From Chitinophaga pinensis (GTDB lineage: Bacteria; Bacteroidota; Bacteroidia; NS11-12g; UBA9320): DNA of 48,338 bases. Where the stretch lies: the NCBI GenBank assembly GCA_945897885.1, contig CAMDGU010000018.1:1-48338 (forward strand). The letters are read 5' to 3'. Positions 9,101 to 16,904 of the stretch are shown here, piece by piece. Positions within the stretch are counted from its first letter, which is position 1, and every line of letters begins with the position of its first letter. A program made the position numbers and the translations under genes. The notes beneath the pieces are model-generated. The model did not search any database and had not been told where the DNA came from. It saw only the letters and a list, made by a program, of their open reading frames with translations.

Positions 9101-10268
9101 AAACCGATACATACAATTAGAAGGATTGGAATTAAAAGGCACTGGAACCTTAGAACCTTTTGATGGTTTTAGGATAAACTTAAATTTTGAACGCCGTTTT
9201 TCGTTAACTACCTCCAGCACCTTTAAATATGACACTTCCATTTTTCCAAACCAATTTGTGGATGAGGGTTATATGGAAGCCGGAATGTTCAGTATATCTA
9301 CGATTACCTGGAAATCAGCTTTTGAAAAGTATAACGACGATTTTAAATCAGATGCCTACAACCAGTTTCAAAATAACAGACGCATAATGGCTGATAAAGT
9401 GCAGGCTGAAGAACTAGGTTCAGACATTTGGAAATCTAAAAATTATGCCAGCAAAATTGGGGTTATCGACCCCTTAACTCGTTTTCCGGTGGGTGTAGAT
9501 AGCAATCATCAGGATGTACTGATGTATGCATTTATGGCTGCCTACCAAGGCAAAGATGCTAAGAATTATAAGCTTGATAGATTTCCGTTAATTCCTCTTC
9601 CTTCATGGCGAATTTCGTGGAATGGTTTGAGTAATTTAGAATTGGTTAAAAAAGTATTTACCAATATTACCATAAGCCATGCCTACAGTTCAACTACATC
9701 CATAGGCAATTTTAATACAAGCGCTAATTATGGTTTAGATACTTTGAAAAATGGTGAAAACCTTACCCCAAATTATCAGTTTACTACAATTACTATTATG
9801 GAACGATTAAGTCCATTAATAAAAATTGATATGACTTTGAAAAGCGGATTAACTTTAAATTTTGAAATTAAAACCGACCGCTCCTTAAACCTTACCACCA
9901 GTTATAAAATTAATGAAATTCATAATAAAGAGTATGTTTTTGGAACCGGCTATCGTAAATCAGGGGTTATACTTCCTTTTAAAATAAATGGCAGAAAACC
10001 AATGCTTAAAAATGATTTAGATTTCAGATTAGATTTCTCTATTCGTGATGGCTATACCATAACCAGAGATATAAATTCAAATTTACCAACGCAAGCCAAT
10101 GCCGGTATGAAGTCTATTTCCATCCGTCCTACGCTTAACTACAATATTACCGAAAATTTGAATTTCAGAGCCTTTTATAACCGAAATGTAAATAAGCCAC
10201 GAACCACCCAATCATTTCCAACGGCACTTACCAATTTTGGTATTTCATTGCGATACACCCTTCAATAG
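3144..10268 (+). CDS. sprA: T9SS outer-membrane translocon SprA (Sov)
   Basis: SprA is the very large beta-barrel through which T9SS cargo crosses the outer membrane. The 2374-residue length is typical. The N-terminus has a signal peptide-like stretch (ALTRILLVASAAFGISFIS). A conserved early region follows, including SSGIVPNTVNVPDAVDKLF and VTGQIGDKLKINTNYDTDA at about residues 130-215. The end, NFGISLRYTLQ, is a typical barrel closing strand. A lysine-rich low-complexity insertion lies at about residues 1873-1906. The start codon is TTG; no suitable upstream ATG is present. Cargo for this system in the window includes the M36 protease and three arylsulfotransferase-like proteins. The gcvH gene that often follows sprA in flavobacteria, as I recall, is absent here. 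Confidence 0.96.
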   Translation: MKTALTRILLVASAAFGISFISSGTNDFLVYDSKLLVEDDTTKLKFPIKDRKPYDNNYKKNRFDLKDPDILKRNTEYDPESNSYIEREKLGNRDLSPPKSKSFSDYLKELNEKEEQDYFQSKSKATNFVRSSGIVPNTVNVPDAVDKLFGGGLIDIKPSGSAEATFGGSYNVVRNPAIPVRQQRTGTPDFKIKMQVSVTGQIGDKLKINTNYDTDATFEFENQIKLNWEGQQDDILKKIELGNVSLPLNGSLIQAGQSLFGVKTQMQFGKLMVTSIATQQRGQTTETEVSGGAQITKFDIQANNYEANKHFFVGQFFKNQYDNALSLLPIVQSGAYINYIEVWVTNRNKSFNDNRNLVPFVDLGETNPNNPNLKDPANQPVQTHNEANLLWSKIITDPALNSSTSVIDAFKTKYAGLDMKVGIDYNILTNARRLTEQEYTINRQLGYISLNQSLNNDEILAVSYEYTFNGRVFKVGQLSRDNPPGPSGSGNDLVVKMLKSTITNTRWPLWDLMMKNIYSLNTYNVQAQDFSLNVVYADDKSADLNYLPVNPVEINIFEKQLITVLNLDKMNKQTEAKPDGVFDLIEGITVNMLNGRIIFPVREPFGNFLRNKFKDPAGKDANFYAYDALYDSTKWWAEQDVTHNKFFLRGSYRGSTTNEISLNAINVPQGSVKVTANGAALTENVDYTVDYNLGRVRILNEGIINSGAVIKVSSESNSLFTLQQKTLLGSRFDYTHSRNLLLGGTIMHMTERPLTPKVDIGQEPILNTIMGLDGTWSKDSRLLTKLVDKLPFIETKEKSNLVISAEAAKIFPHNAKTIGNTRGTSFLDDFEGAETPFDLKYILNWKFAPTPQGQKDLFPETASDSTNAFRRAKIAFHTIDQTFSGTDKKYIPDYMTGNDQSHPFVRTWALKEVFPQLNIQMQQINQLTTLDMVYYPKKRGIYNYNTSITDFNPDGTFSKPKESWGGIARKIETNDFEAANIDYIEFWMMDPFCLNRNTTNQGQLYINLGNISEDLNADNRRGVENGLPKDGSLLGLDSTRYGLIPQVAPQIQAFDNDPASRPNQDKGLDGLNDNEERTFYKGYINALKNNYGATSAIATQAENDPSSDNYQHYLAEGYNAIKQSILGRYESFNGMEGNSTLGTLSTGQPLSASIFPDDEDLNRDQTMNFNEEYFQYKINISKNSFQVGSNFVTDSIVTVPNYIDGTNFPATITWYQFKVPIRQFDQRIGGIQDFKSIRFMRLFLKGFEDSVVFRFGQMQLVRADWRRYLKNLNFPPSVGPNVDPNDQTEFTVSAVNIEKNSQRVPIPYVVPPGIVRETDPTQQSNVQMNEQALSLRACKLKKGDSRAAYKTLNFDIRNYKKMKMFVHAEGNDVADADVRAFIRIGTDLERNYYQLEIPLKITQPGTSDPWAIWPTANELNIDLEAFQAVKLERNNFTTDVTAYFEKTLSNGNVISVVGQPDLSNVRTIMLGIKNPLDVKNGKTEICPEVWFNELRLEDFVNNGGYAANARIVANLADFGKLNITGSYQSIGFGGVDKRLNQRNLNETITYDIQSSFELGKFFPQKTGITIPFFIGYNENIINPKYYPLNPDVLLKTALNSAKTKAEKDKIKENAQDFTSRYSYNFTNVKKNKIGGGKSHIYDVENFNVSYSYQKIFRRNQIIQENLVETYRASLGYNFSQAPKAWKPFKKLKPKVLAPFTGFGLFFVPQSITMRLDVDRRYSELQNRNNDNFKAIVPKLFDKTFLLTRVYGVNYNLTNNLKFDYNATLNARVEEPIGSLETQAKKDTVWSNFKGMGKPNDFNQTINATYNLPLSKVKLLNWITVSARYTGSYNWRTAPLAAPIMGNTIQNSQTIGTNAQLNFSSFYNKFPLLKKANQPKTPKSAKKKKYDDEETPGKKDDKKKKDIEISNGARATLKFVTMVKQLQLDLSSTNGTTLPGYKHSIDYFGLSDKYKTPGVSFLAGFQDPKLRYTMAEKGALSQNPLQINRYIQLEGLELKGTGTLEPFDGFRINLNFERRFSLTTSSTFKYDTSIFPNQFVDEGYMEAGMFSISTITWKSAFEKYNDDFKSDAYNQFQNNRRIMADKVQAEELGSDIWKSKNYASKIGVIDPLTRFPVGVDSNHQDVLMYAFMAAYQGKDAKNYKLDRFPLIPLPSWRISWNGLSNLELVKKVFTNITISHAYSSTTSIGNFNTSANYGLDTLKNGENLTPNYQFTTITIMERLSPLIKIDMTLKSGLTLNFEIKTDRSLNLTTSYKINEIHNKEYVFGTGYRKSGVILPFKINGRKPMLKNDLDFRLDFSIRDGYTITRDINSNLPTQANAGMKSISIRPTLNYNITENLNFRAFYNRNVNKPRTTQSFPTALTNFGISLRYTLQ

Positions 10269-10302
10269 TTTAATAGGTAATTACTAAAAATAATAGATTA
10301 GG

Positions 10303-11454
10303 ATGAAACGGTTTTTTACTTTCTTAAAATGGATATTTATTATCTGCATTCTTTTTGTGGGTCATGCCTACATCACAGGAAACACCCATATTTTTAAAAC
10401 TTTAGGAAGCACAGTTATGAAAGGCCGATTAGGTCCATCGGTAGATACACGAAAAGTATTTAGCTCTCGCAAAGTTAGTAATGGAAAGCCTCAACCTTGG
10501 ATGGAAGATTCGCTTTTTGGAAAACTAAAAATGCCTGAATCAGAAGTTAAGGAATTGGAGAAATACCAAACTTTATCCTTTTTGGTAGTAAAACATGGCA
10601 AACTTATTTATGAGGAATATTGGGCAGGTTATAGTGCGGCATCGGCCACCAATTCATGGAGTATGGCAAAATCTATTATCTCCATACTTACAGGCTGTGC
10701 AATTAAAGAAGGAAAGATAAAAAGTGTAGACCAAAATGTAGGAGATTTTTTACCTGAATATAAAAACACAGGGTTAAAAATTAAGCACCTGCTTACCATG
10801 AGCTCGGGAATAAATTTTAAAGAACAATACATTAATCCCTATGGATATGCCGCCAAGGCTTTGTACGGAACTGATTTGGTAAAGCTTCATAAAAAATACA
10901 GGGTAAATAATATTCCGGGTAAGCATTTTAGTTACCTAAGCGGAAACAGCCAGCTACTTGCGTTTGTGTTGCTTAAAGCTACAGGAAAAACGGTAAGTGA
11001 ATATGCTTCTGAAAAGCTTTGGAAAAAAATAGGGGCGGAACATCCTGCCTATTGGAGCCTCGATAAACAAGGCGGCAACGAAAAAGGGTTTTGCTGCTTT
11101 CATAGTAATGCCCGCGATTTTGCTAAAGTAGGCCAACTGATGTTGCAAAAAGGAATTTGGGGTACTGATACCATTATACCTTATTGGTACTATAAAAAAT
11201 CGATAAGCCTTGCTCCTACCTTGCAAAAGGACGGCAAACCAAATGATTTATATGGCTACCAATGGTGGATTGTAAAATATAAAGGTTTGGATATTTTTTA
11301 TGCCCGTGGAATTGATGGCCAATATATTATTGATATTCCTGCAAAGGATATGGTAATAGTGAGACTTGGCCGCAAACGAAATGAAACAAAGGTAAACGGA
11401 CATCCAAAAGATTTTTACATTTATACCGATGCGGCTCTGGCGTTGGTTAAATAA
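10303..11454 (+). CDS. Exported serine hydrolase, beta-lactamase (class C) family
   Basis: A 383-residue protein of the penicillin-binding/serine hydrolase fold. It has an N-terminal membrane segment (residues 5-25) that acts as anchor or signal peptide. The nucleophile motif SxxK is SMAK at residues 120-123. The tyrosine-motif region is FSYLSGNS, and ARGIDGQYI probably takes the place of the KTG box. These fit the esterase/peptidase branch; nothing points to true beta-lactamase activity. It acts in the periplasm or on the outer face of the inner membrane. It follows sprA by 34 nt without a visible promoter, so it may be read through from sprA. The substrate cannot be predicted. Confidence 0.88.
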   Translation: MKRFFTFLKWIFIICILFVGHAYITGNTHIFKTLGSTVMKGRLGPSVDTRKVFSSRKVSNGKPQPWMEDSLFGKLKMPESEVKELEKYQTLSFLVVKHGKLIYEEYWAGYSAASATNSWSMAKSIISILTGCAIKEGKIKSVDQNVGDFLPEYKNTGLKIKHLLTMSSGINFKEQYINPYGYAAKALYGTDLVKLHKKYRVNNIPGKHFSYLSGNSQLLAFVLLKATGKTVSEYASEKLWKKIGAEHPAYWSLDKQGGNEKGFCCFHSNARDFAKVGQLMLQKGIWGTDTIIPYWYYKKSISLAPTLQKDGKPNDLYGYQWWIVKYKGLDIFYARGIDGQYIIDIPAKDMVIVRLGRKRNETKVNGHPKDFYIYTDAALALVK

Positions 11455-11507
11455 TAAAAGGAAAACACGGAGGCACAGAGAACAATGTGAAACACGAAGA
11501 AATTAAT

Positions 11508-12173
11508 TTATTCTTTCAGAGATTTAGATTTATTTTGAACCAACATTTTTTCAAATCTTTCTTTTCCAATATTAGAAATAGCCAAGTCTAGTATGGTTTT
11601 GCAAAGAACTAGAACTACCAAATACCCCATCACACTTTTACTAAACATGGCAAACCCTCCGCCCAGGATAACCATAAACTGCTGCACAAAAATGCGGGGA
11701 TAAGGTTTAAAAAAAACATCATCGGGTAATTTGGTTTCTACCTCCGGGTCCCAAAATAATTCGGATATAAGCATGGTAAGTTTGGTTATAAAAATTACGG
11801 CCAATGCATATTTATAGTTTCCGGTAAACAACAGGCCGAAAGATTGGATTAAATTTTTATCGGTAAATCCACCAAAAACCATCATTTGGATAAACACAAA
11901 AAATCCAAAGTGAAAGATAAAAAATGGAATCAATCCCAATCCACTTACCCCTGAATTTGCTGACCTATCCACAGCCAATGCCTTGGGATTATTATGATTC
12001 ATAATATACAAAACCGCCATTTTAAAAACATGAATGGTGCCAACGATTAGTGTTTCGGCTACATAAAACACAATGATTATCATGGCTTGCCAGCCTAGAA
12101 ACAACACACCGTAAAGTGGCACTAAATTTATGAGAAGTAAGGCAAGATTTTTGGAGGTGAAGTATTTATTCAT
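11508..12173 (-). CDS. Polytopic membrane protein, DUF6498-like
   Basis: A 221-residue integral membrane protein with about five to six hydrophobic segments. The pattern of a 'YVAETLIVGTIHVFKMAV' segment early in the chain and aromatic-rich helices later resembles the uncharacterised DUF6498 family; this is from memory of the family. The frame extends 16 codons further to a TTG at 12221, but the ATG at 12173 directly precedes the first hydrophobic region and is preferred. It converges on the serine hydrolase gene with a 53-nt gap. No catalytic motif is visible and the function is unknown. Confidence 0.6.
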   Translation of the reverse strand: MNKYFTSKNLALLLINLVPLYGVLFLGWQAMIIIVFYVAETLIVGTIHVFKMAVLYIMNHNNPKALAVDRSANSGVSGLGLIPFFIFHFGFFVFIQMMVFGGFTDKNLIQSFGLLFTGNYKYALAVIFITKLTMLISELFWDPEVETKLPDDVFFKPYPRIFVQQFMVILGGGFAMFSKSVMGYLVVLVLCKTILDLAISNIGKERFEKMLVQNKSKSLKE

Positions 12174-12265
12174 TACCACAAAAGAAGTGATTTTTTTCTT
12201 AGTGGTCGGTTTCTGCGTCAAATATCATGTAAAATTGCCATGACCAATGTAAAACTACGGATGGC

Positions 12266-12296
12266 TTTGATATGTAAACCATAAGGAATACTTTTG
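12266..12296 (+). promoter_or_regulatory. Full Bacteroidota consensus promoter
   Basis: TTTG at 12266-12269, exactly 19 nt, then TACTTTTG at 12289-12296. This is the only full match to the TTTG-N19-TAnnTTTG consensus I found in the window. It drives the small orphan gene at 12364 with a leader of about 60 nt. Confidence 0.7.
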
Positions 12297-12363
12297 ATTG
12301 GTTTGTCTGGATTTTTTAGGCAAATAAAAAAATATAGAAATTAAAAAATAACCAATTGCAAAA

Positions 12364-12753
12364 ATGAAAAGAGTTAAGAAAATAATGTTAATTATTGCAT
12401 TTGTCTTAGGGGGATTTATCATATTGGGTTATTTGAATCCAAAATATAGTAAGACACTTACATATAAAAACCATTCTATTGAATATAAACAGTTTCTATT
12501 TGGAAGAGACCCTTTCTTTGGCGGTGAATATCAACTTGAACACTCTATTAGTAATTATGATTTGTTTGAACAAGCAAATTTTAAACTTGCATCAAGGCTT
12601 TGTAAAAATTATAGAGCAAAACACGACTCGAGAATTGCTAAAAAAATCCAAATGATAACCAAAGAGCATGTTGCCTATAAAATTGATTTGAATATTGATT
12701 CATTGCTTAAATACAGTGATGAAACATTTGATACGACAATTCAAATTGAGTAA
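12364..12753 (+). CDS. Small single-pass membrane protein, unrecognised
   Basis: A 129-residue protein I cannot assign. It begins MKRVKK, then a hydrophobic segment at residues 7-24 (an uncleaved anchor or signal peptide), then about 100 mostly charged and polar residues rich in Lys, Tyr and Asp, presumably outside the cytoplasm. There is no lipobox. A full consensus promoter lies 68 nt upstream, which supports it as a real gene. It stands alone between two minus-strand genes. Confidence 0.6.
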   Translation: MKRVKKIMLIIAFVLGGFIILGYLNPKYSKTLTYKNHSIEYKQFLFGRDPFFGGEYQLEHSISNYDLFEQANFKLASRLCKNYRAKHDSRIAKKIQMITKEHVAYKIDLNIDSLLKYSDETFDTTIQIE

Positions 12754-12855
12754 TTAAACACACAAATAGAATTGCCTGACATGGACTTCTAATATTTTTG
12801 TGTCTATAACAAGTATTAGTGAATCAGTGCTTATACTATATTAAAATTTTATATT

Positions 12856-12869
12856 TTGGTGAACACCAA
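12856..12869. terminator. Short perfect palindrome after menB
   Basis: TTGGTG / CACCAA arms around a 2-nt loop, 16 nt past the menB stop codon (menB reads leftward). The sequence beyond it is A/T-rich but has no clean U-tract, so termination is only a suggestion. Confidence 0.25.
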
Positions 12870-12884
12870 CAGATAAAATATTCC

Positions 12885-13706
12885 TTACGGAAACCTCGGA
12901 AACTTTTTAAAATCTGGGTCGCGTTTTTCTAAGAATGCATTTTTACCTTCCTGGGCTTCCTCCATCAGGTAAAACATTAGGGTAGCATCGCCTGCAAATT
13001 CCATTAAACCCCTTTGGCCGTCAAGCTCGGCATTCAATCCGCGTTTTATCATTCTCAGGGCCATCGGGCTGCGTTGCATCATTATTTGGCACCATTCCAC
13101 CGTTACATCTTCTAATTGTTCAAGAGGAACTACCTTGTTTACCATGCCCATGTCTTCCGCTTCTTTAGCGGTGTATTGTTTGCACAAAAACCAAATTTCA
13201 CGGGCTTTTTTCTGGCCAACATGACGGGCTAAGTAACTGCTTCCAAAACCGGCATCAAAACTTCCTACCTTGGGACCAGTTTGCCCAAACATCGCATTTT
13301 CGCTGGCAATGGTAAGGTCGCAAACCACGTGCAACACATGGCCGCCACCAATGGCATACCCATTTACCATGGCTATTACCGGTTTAGGTATTTCACGAAT
13401 TTTTTTGTGAAGGTCTAAAATATTCAAACGAGGAACTCCGTCTTCTCCAATATAGCCGCCAATGCCTTTCACATTTTGGTCGCCACCACTGCAAAAAGCT
13501 TTATCGCCAACTCCTGTAAACACCACCACAAACACATCTTGTGCCTCGCGGCAATACTCGATGGCTTCAATCATTTGCTTGGTGGTTTCGGGCCTGAAGG
13601 CATTGTAAACCTCAGGGCGGTTGATACTTATTTTTGCTATTCCTTCAAAAAATTCAAATTTGATATCGGAGTAGTCTTTTATGGTTTTCCAGTTACGGGT
13701 TTGCAT
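12885..13706 (-). CDS. menB: 1,4-dihydroxy-2-naphthoyl-CoA synthase
   Basis: MenB closes the second ring of the naphthoquinone by converting o-succinylbenzoyl-CoA to 1,4-dihydroxy-2-naphthoyl-CoA in menaquinone synthesis. The 273-residue length is normal. It has the crotonase fold with oxyanion-hole segments KAFCSGGDQ and [10 protein letters not shown]. The MenB-specific stretch [18 protein letters not shown] and the ending [11 protein letters not shown] are typical. It lies downstream of menD on the same strand; the 102-nt gap is occupied by a palindromic repeat. The two genes probably form one transcript, though the hairpin could lower menB expression. Confidence 0.96.
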   Translation of the reverse strand: MQTRNWKTIKDYSDIKFEFFEGIAKISINRPEVYNAFRPETTKQMIEAIEYCREAQDVFVVVFTGVGDKAFCSGGDQNVKGIGGYIGEDGVPRLNILDLHKKIREIPKPVIAMVNGYAIGGGHVLHVVCDLTIASENAMFGQTGPKVGSFDAGFGSSYLARHVGQKKAREIWFLCKQYTAKEAEDMGMVNKVVPLEQLEDVTVEWCQIMMQRSPMALRMIKRGLNAELDGQRGLMEFAGDATLMFYLMEEAQEGKNAFLEKRDPDFKKFPRFP

Positions 13707-13741
13707 TTTATTTTCTTTTGTGTCAAATTATCATTGTGGTT

Positions 13742-13802
13742 TGTCATTCCGGGGCACGAGGAATCTAGTTTTTTTTAGATTCCTCCTATCGTCGGAATGA
13801 CA
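13742..13802. repeat. Palindromic repeat of family A between menD and menB
   Basis: Arms at 13742-13766 and 13777-13802 are complementary at their outer 10 nt and inner 9 nt, with a mismatched middle and a T-rich loop. The outer arm begins TGTCATTCCG like the copy at 1191. It lies inside the probable menD-menB transcript, where it would fold into a long hairpin. Confidence 0.8.
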
Positions 13803-13808
13803 AAACCA

Positions 13809-15443
13809 TCATATTTTTAAATCTTTAAACTTTTTATAAAACTCAATCGTATTTTCAGGCTTGGTAAAAATCTCTAAAATTCCTGGTTGAGTTGTATCGT
13901 TGCGAAAGGTTTCAAATTCTGTCTGCAAAGAAACAAAATCATTGGCCTTATAATACCTAAATCCAAATTCATCAGCCATCCTTTGGCAATTTCGGGTAGA
14001 TTGGGTTGCAAAATAATCTTCCCGTTCCGGCAAATCATGCGGCCCGTCAATCAACCTAAAAATTCCTCCTCCCCCGTTATTTAATACAATTATTTTAAAA
14101 TTTGGTTTTAAATACTGATTCCACAAACCGTTGATATCATAAAAAAACGACAGGTCGCCGGTAAGCAAAAATGTTGGTTGATTACTCATCATCGAAGTTC
14201 CGGCTGCCGTGGAGGTGCTGCCGTCAATTCCACTTGTACCTCGGTTTCCATAAACTTTTACAGCATTCAATTTATCTGCTAAAAAACTCACAAATCGCAC
14301 AGGCATTGAGTTAGCTACATGCAGAAAACTATTTTTTGGAAGATTTTCTAAAATCAGAAGGGTTGCAGAAAACTCGTTAAACGATGAATTTTTAAAAAGC
14401 AGTTCCATTGAAGAATTCAAATTTTCGGAAACGTCCGTCCACGATGCAGCGTAAGAAGTATCAAGGTGGTTAGCTGCTTTGGCGAGCCATTCTAAAAAAG
14501 CCGTTTCATCGGCTTCAATTTCTGTTGGGTTGGTTTCAAACGGATTGGCAATGGTGTGATTGTTGGTTACATGCCAATGTTCTTTTGGTTTATTAGCCCT
14601 TATAAATTTTTTAAAGCTTTTGGAAACTGTAAATTTTCCAATGGTTATTAGCAAGTCAGGTTTTAAGGTTTGCTTTAAATCATCATCAGCCAAGGTGCAA
14701 ATAGCATCCCAATTTGTAACCGATTGGATATCGTGTAAACCACTTATCACATCGGCCAATAGAAAGAGTTTTCCCTCGGCTTTTAAATTATTAAAACTTT
14801 CTTTAAATCGTTCGCCCCAGGCATCAGCACCGGCTAAAAGCAGTATTTTTTTATACGTTAGTTCCCCGGGAATATGGTTGGGGGAAAAAGACAAATGCTC
14901 AGCAACAGGGGTTAATTTATCATAAACAAATTCCTCATCTTTGGCTTCATACAATGGTTCTGTTAAAGGAACATTGATATGTACCGGCCCTTTTTTAGGA
15001 AAAGAACATAATCCCATGGCCTCATTAAAATTAAAATCCGGTTTTAAGGGATTGAATGTAAATGAACCAAGGATGTGCTTTTCAAAAATCCTAGTTTGCC
15101 GGATGCATTGCCCGTCCCATTGGTCAATCCATTCAGGCGGTCGGTCGGCAGTAATAACTAACAAAGGAATTTGAGAGTAAAATGCCTCTGTGATAGCAGG
15201 ATATAAGTTAAGAACAGCGGTACCCGATGTACAAACAATGGCCACTGGTTTTCCTAAAGCCACTGCCATTCCTAAGGCTGTAAAACCAGCCGAACGTTCA
15301 TCTACCAGTGAAAAGCATTGAATGTGAGGATGACGTGAGAAAGAGAGTGTTAATGGGGCATTTCGGCTTCCAGGGCACAGTATTACATGCCTTATGCCAT
15401 TATTAAAAATGTGGCTAACGAGTGTATTTACTGCTTTTTGCAA
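13809..15443 (-). CDS. menD: SEPHCHC synthase MenD
   Basis: Thiamine diphosphate enzyme that joins 2-oxoglutarate and isochorismate, the first committed step of menaquinone synthesis. The length is 544 residues. The N-terminal pyrimidine-binding domain shows CPGSRNAPLTLSFSRHP (from residue 23) and the cofactor-activating Glu in VDERSAGF (E49). The C-terminal pyrophosphate-binding domain has GTSGIDGSTSTAAG, LTGDLSFFYDINGLW and NNGGGGIFR. The start is TTG at 15443; an in-frame TGA lies 18 nt further upstream with no ATG between, so TTG is the likely start. MenB follows. The other men genes are not in the window. Confidence 0.95.
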   Translation of the reverse strand: MQKAVNTLVSHIFNNGIRHVILCPGSRNAPLTLSFSRHPHIQCFSLVDERSAGFTALGMAVALGKPVAIVCTSGTAVLNLYPAITEAFYSQIPLLVITADRPPEWIDQWDGQCIRQTRIFEKHILGSFTFNPLKPDFNFNEAMGLCSFPKKGPVHINVPLTEPLYEAKDEEFVYDKLTPVAEHLSFSPNHIPGELTYKKILLLAGADAWGERFKESFNNLKAEGKLFLLADVISGLHDIQSVTNWDAICTLADDDLKQTLKPDLLITIGKFTVSKSFKKFIRANKPKEHWHVTNNHTIANPFETNPTEIEADETAFLEWLAKAANHLDTSYAASWTDVSENLNSSMELLFKNSSFNEFSATLLILENLPKNSFLHVANSMPVRFVSFLADKLNAVKVYGNRGTSGIDGSTSTAAGTSMMSNQPTFLLTGDLSFFYDINGLWNQYLKPNFKIIVLNNGGGGIFRLIDGPHDLPEREDYFATQSTRNCQRMADEFGFRYYKANDFVSLQTEFETFRNDTTQPGILEIFTKPENTIEFYKKFKDLKI

Positions 15444-15483
15444 AGGGTTACAGATATATCATTTCTGAGCCGCTACCTTATAA

Positions 15484-15573
15484 AACCACATAGAAACATA
15501 GATATTAAAGGATTCACATAGTTGTTAAAAATAATCTATGTGGTAATCTTGGCTCCTATCTTCCTATGTGGTT
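15484..15573. repeat. Nested inverted repeats with four CCACATAG/CTATGTGG units
   Basis: The gap between the ald stop and the menD start holds two direct CACATAG units (15486-15493, 15515-15521) followed by two CTATGTGG units (15536-15543, 15564-15571). Outer arms 15484-15501 and 15556-15573 pair at 16 of 18 positions. An alternative inner pairing is possible. It is unlike family A and could switch between hairpins. Confidence 0.7.
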
Positions 15574-15581
15574 AATTTTAA

Positions 15582-16697
15582 TTATTTTAAAAATTCTTCA
15601 ACGCTGTGGTAATCCAACCCAAACGCATCACTTACTGCTTTATAAACCACTTTACCACCAATTACATTCAGACCTAATTTTAAGTCGTTGTTATCGTTGC
15701 AAGCTTTTTTCCATCCTTTATCCGCTAATTGCAAAGCATATGGAAGCGTAGCATTGGTAAGAGCAAGAGTTGATGTATATGGAACAGCTCCCGGCATATT
15801 GGCCACACTGTAATGAATTACACCATCAACCACATAGATTGGATCGGCGTGAGTCGTCGGTTTAGTCGTTTCAAAACAACCTCCCTGATCTACTGCCACA
15901 TCCACCATTACGGCACCATCGCGAATGGTTTTTAGCATATCGCGGGTTATTAAACTTGGTGCTTTTGCTCCCGGAATTAATACCGCTCCAATTATTAAAT
16001 CTGCTTTTTGTATAGCTTCACGAATGTTGTATTCATTTGAAAAAACAGTATCCACATTAGCCGGCATAATATCATCCAACTGACGTAAACGGGGGATAGA
16101 AATATCCATAATGGTAACTCTGGCACCAAATCCCGCAGCCATTTTAGCAGCTTGTGTTCCTACTATTCCACCACCCAAAACCAATACATTGGCTGGTTTT
16201 ACCCCTGGTACTCCACCTAATAAAATACCTCTTCCTCCCATTGGTTTTTCAAGATATTTTGCCCCCTGCTGAATACTCATTCTTCCGGCTACTTCGCTCA
16301 TTGGAACAAGTAATGGAAGACTTCTGTCTGCTTTTTCTACAGTTTCATAAGCCAAACAGGTAGCTCCACTTTTAATCATAGCATGTGTTAATGGCTCATG
16401 GCTGGCAAAATGAAAATAAGTAAATAATAATTGGTTAGGTCTTATAAGGCTATACTCCGATTCAATAGGCTCTTTCACTTTCACAATCATTTCGGCAATA
16501 GCGTAGGTTTCTTCAATAGTGGGAAGAATGGAAGCACCTGCTTTTACATACTCTTCATCGGTAAATCCGCTACCTACACCGGCAGCAGATTGTACATAAA
16601 CGGTATGACCGTGTTTTTTAAACTCTGCAACACCGGCCGGGGTTAATGCCACACGGTTTTCGTTGTTTTTAATTTCTTTTGGAACGCCTATAATCAT
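15582..16697 (-). CDS. ald: Alanine dehydrogenase
   Basis: NAD-dependent oxidative deamination of L-alanine to pyruvate and ammonia, or the reverse. The 371-residue length is typical. The substrate-site residues R15, K75 (in VKVKEPIES) and H96 (in YFHFASHE) fall at the positions known for the family. The NAD-binding VLGGGIVGTQAAKMA and a catalytic Asp region VDVAVDQGGCFETTKPT are present. A minus-strand -7 element TACTTTTG lies 28 nt upstream of the ATG, so it has its own promoter. It precedes menD across a 138-nt gap filled by inverted repeats. Confidence 0.96.
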   Translation of the reverse strand: MIIGVPKEIKNNENRVALTPAGVAEFKKHGHTVYVQSAAGVGSGFTDEEYVKAGASILPTIEETYAIAEMIVKVKEPIESEYSLIRPNQLLFTYFHFASHEPLTHAMIKSGATCLAYETVEKADRSLPLLVPMSEVAGRMSIQQGAKYLEKPMGGRGILLGGVPGVKPANVLVLGGGIVGTQAAKMAAGFGARVTIMDISIPRLRQLDDIMPANVDTVFSNEYNIREAIQKADLIIGAVLIPGAKAPSLITRDMLKTIRDGAVMVDVAVDQGGCFETTKPTTHADPIYVVDGVIHYSVANMPGAVPYTSTLALTNATLPYALQLADKGWKKACNDNNDLKLGLNVIGGKVVYKAVSDAFGLDYHSVEEFLK

Positions 16698-16725
16698 GGT
16701 ATTTTTTACTTAAAATATTGGGCTG

Positions 16726-16733
16726 CAAAAGTA
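16726..16733 (-). promoter_or_regulatory. -7 element TACTTTTG for ald
   Basis: Read on the minus strand this is TACTTTTGCAG, a good Bacteroidota -7 box, 28 nt upstream of the ald ATG. No TTTG is seen at the ideal -33 position. Confidence 0.6.
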
Positions 16734-16904
16734 GATAAATTATCAGGAATGATTATTTAAAAAATGGATTTTTTTTAAATAAAATGAACCTTTAAAAAAG
16801 AGTGTTTTACGTATATTGCGGCTCTATTTAAAAAGGATTAAACCCCTGTAAATAAAGGATAAGGGGACTTTTCATTTTTTAAAAAAGTAAAAAACAAATT
16901 CTAT

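Noticed and set aside
10303-11454. Antibiotic-resistance beta-lactamase
   Set aside because: The SxxK is present, but the other motifs fit the broad serine hydrolase branch and the protein is membrane-anchored; there is no resistance context.
13476-13778. Plus-strand frame opposite menB
   Set aside because: Antisense shadow of menB that runs into the palindromic repeat; no recognisable protein.
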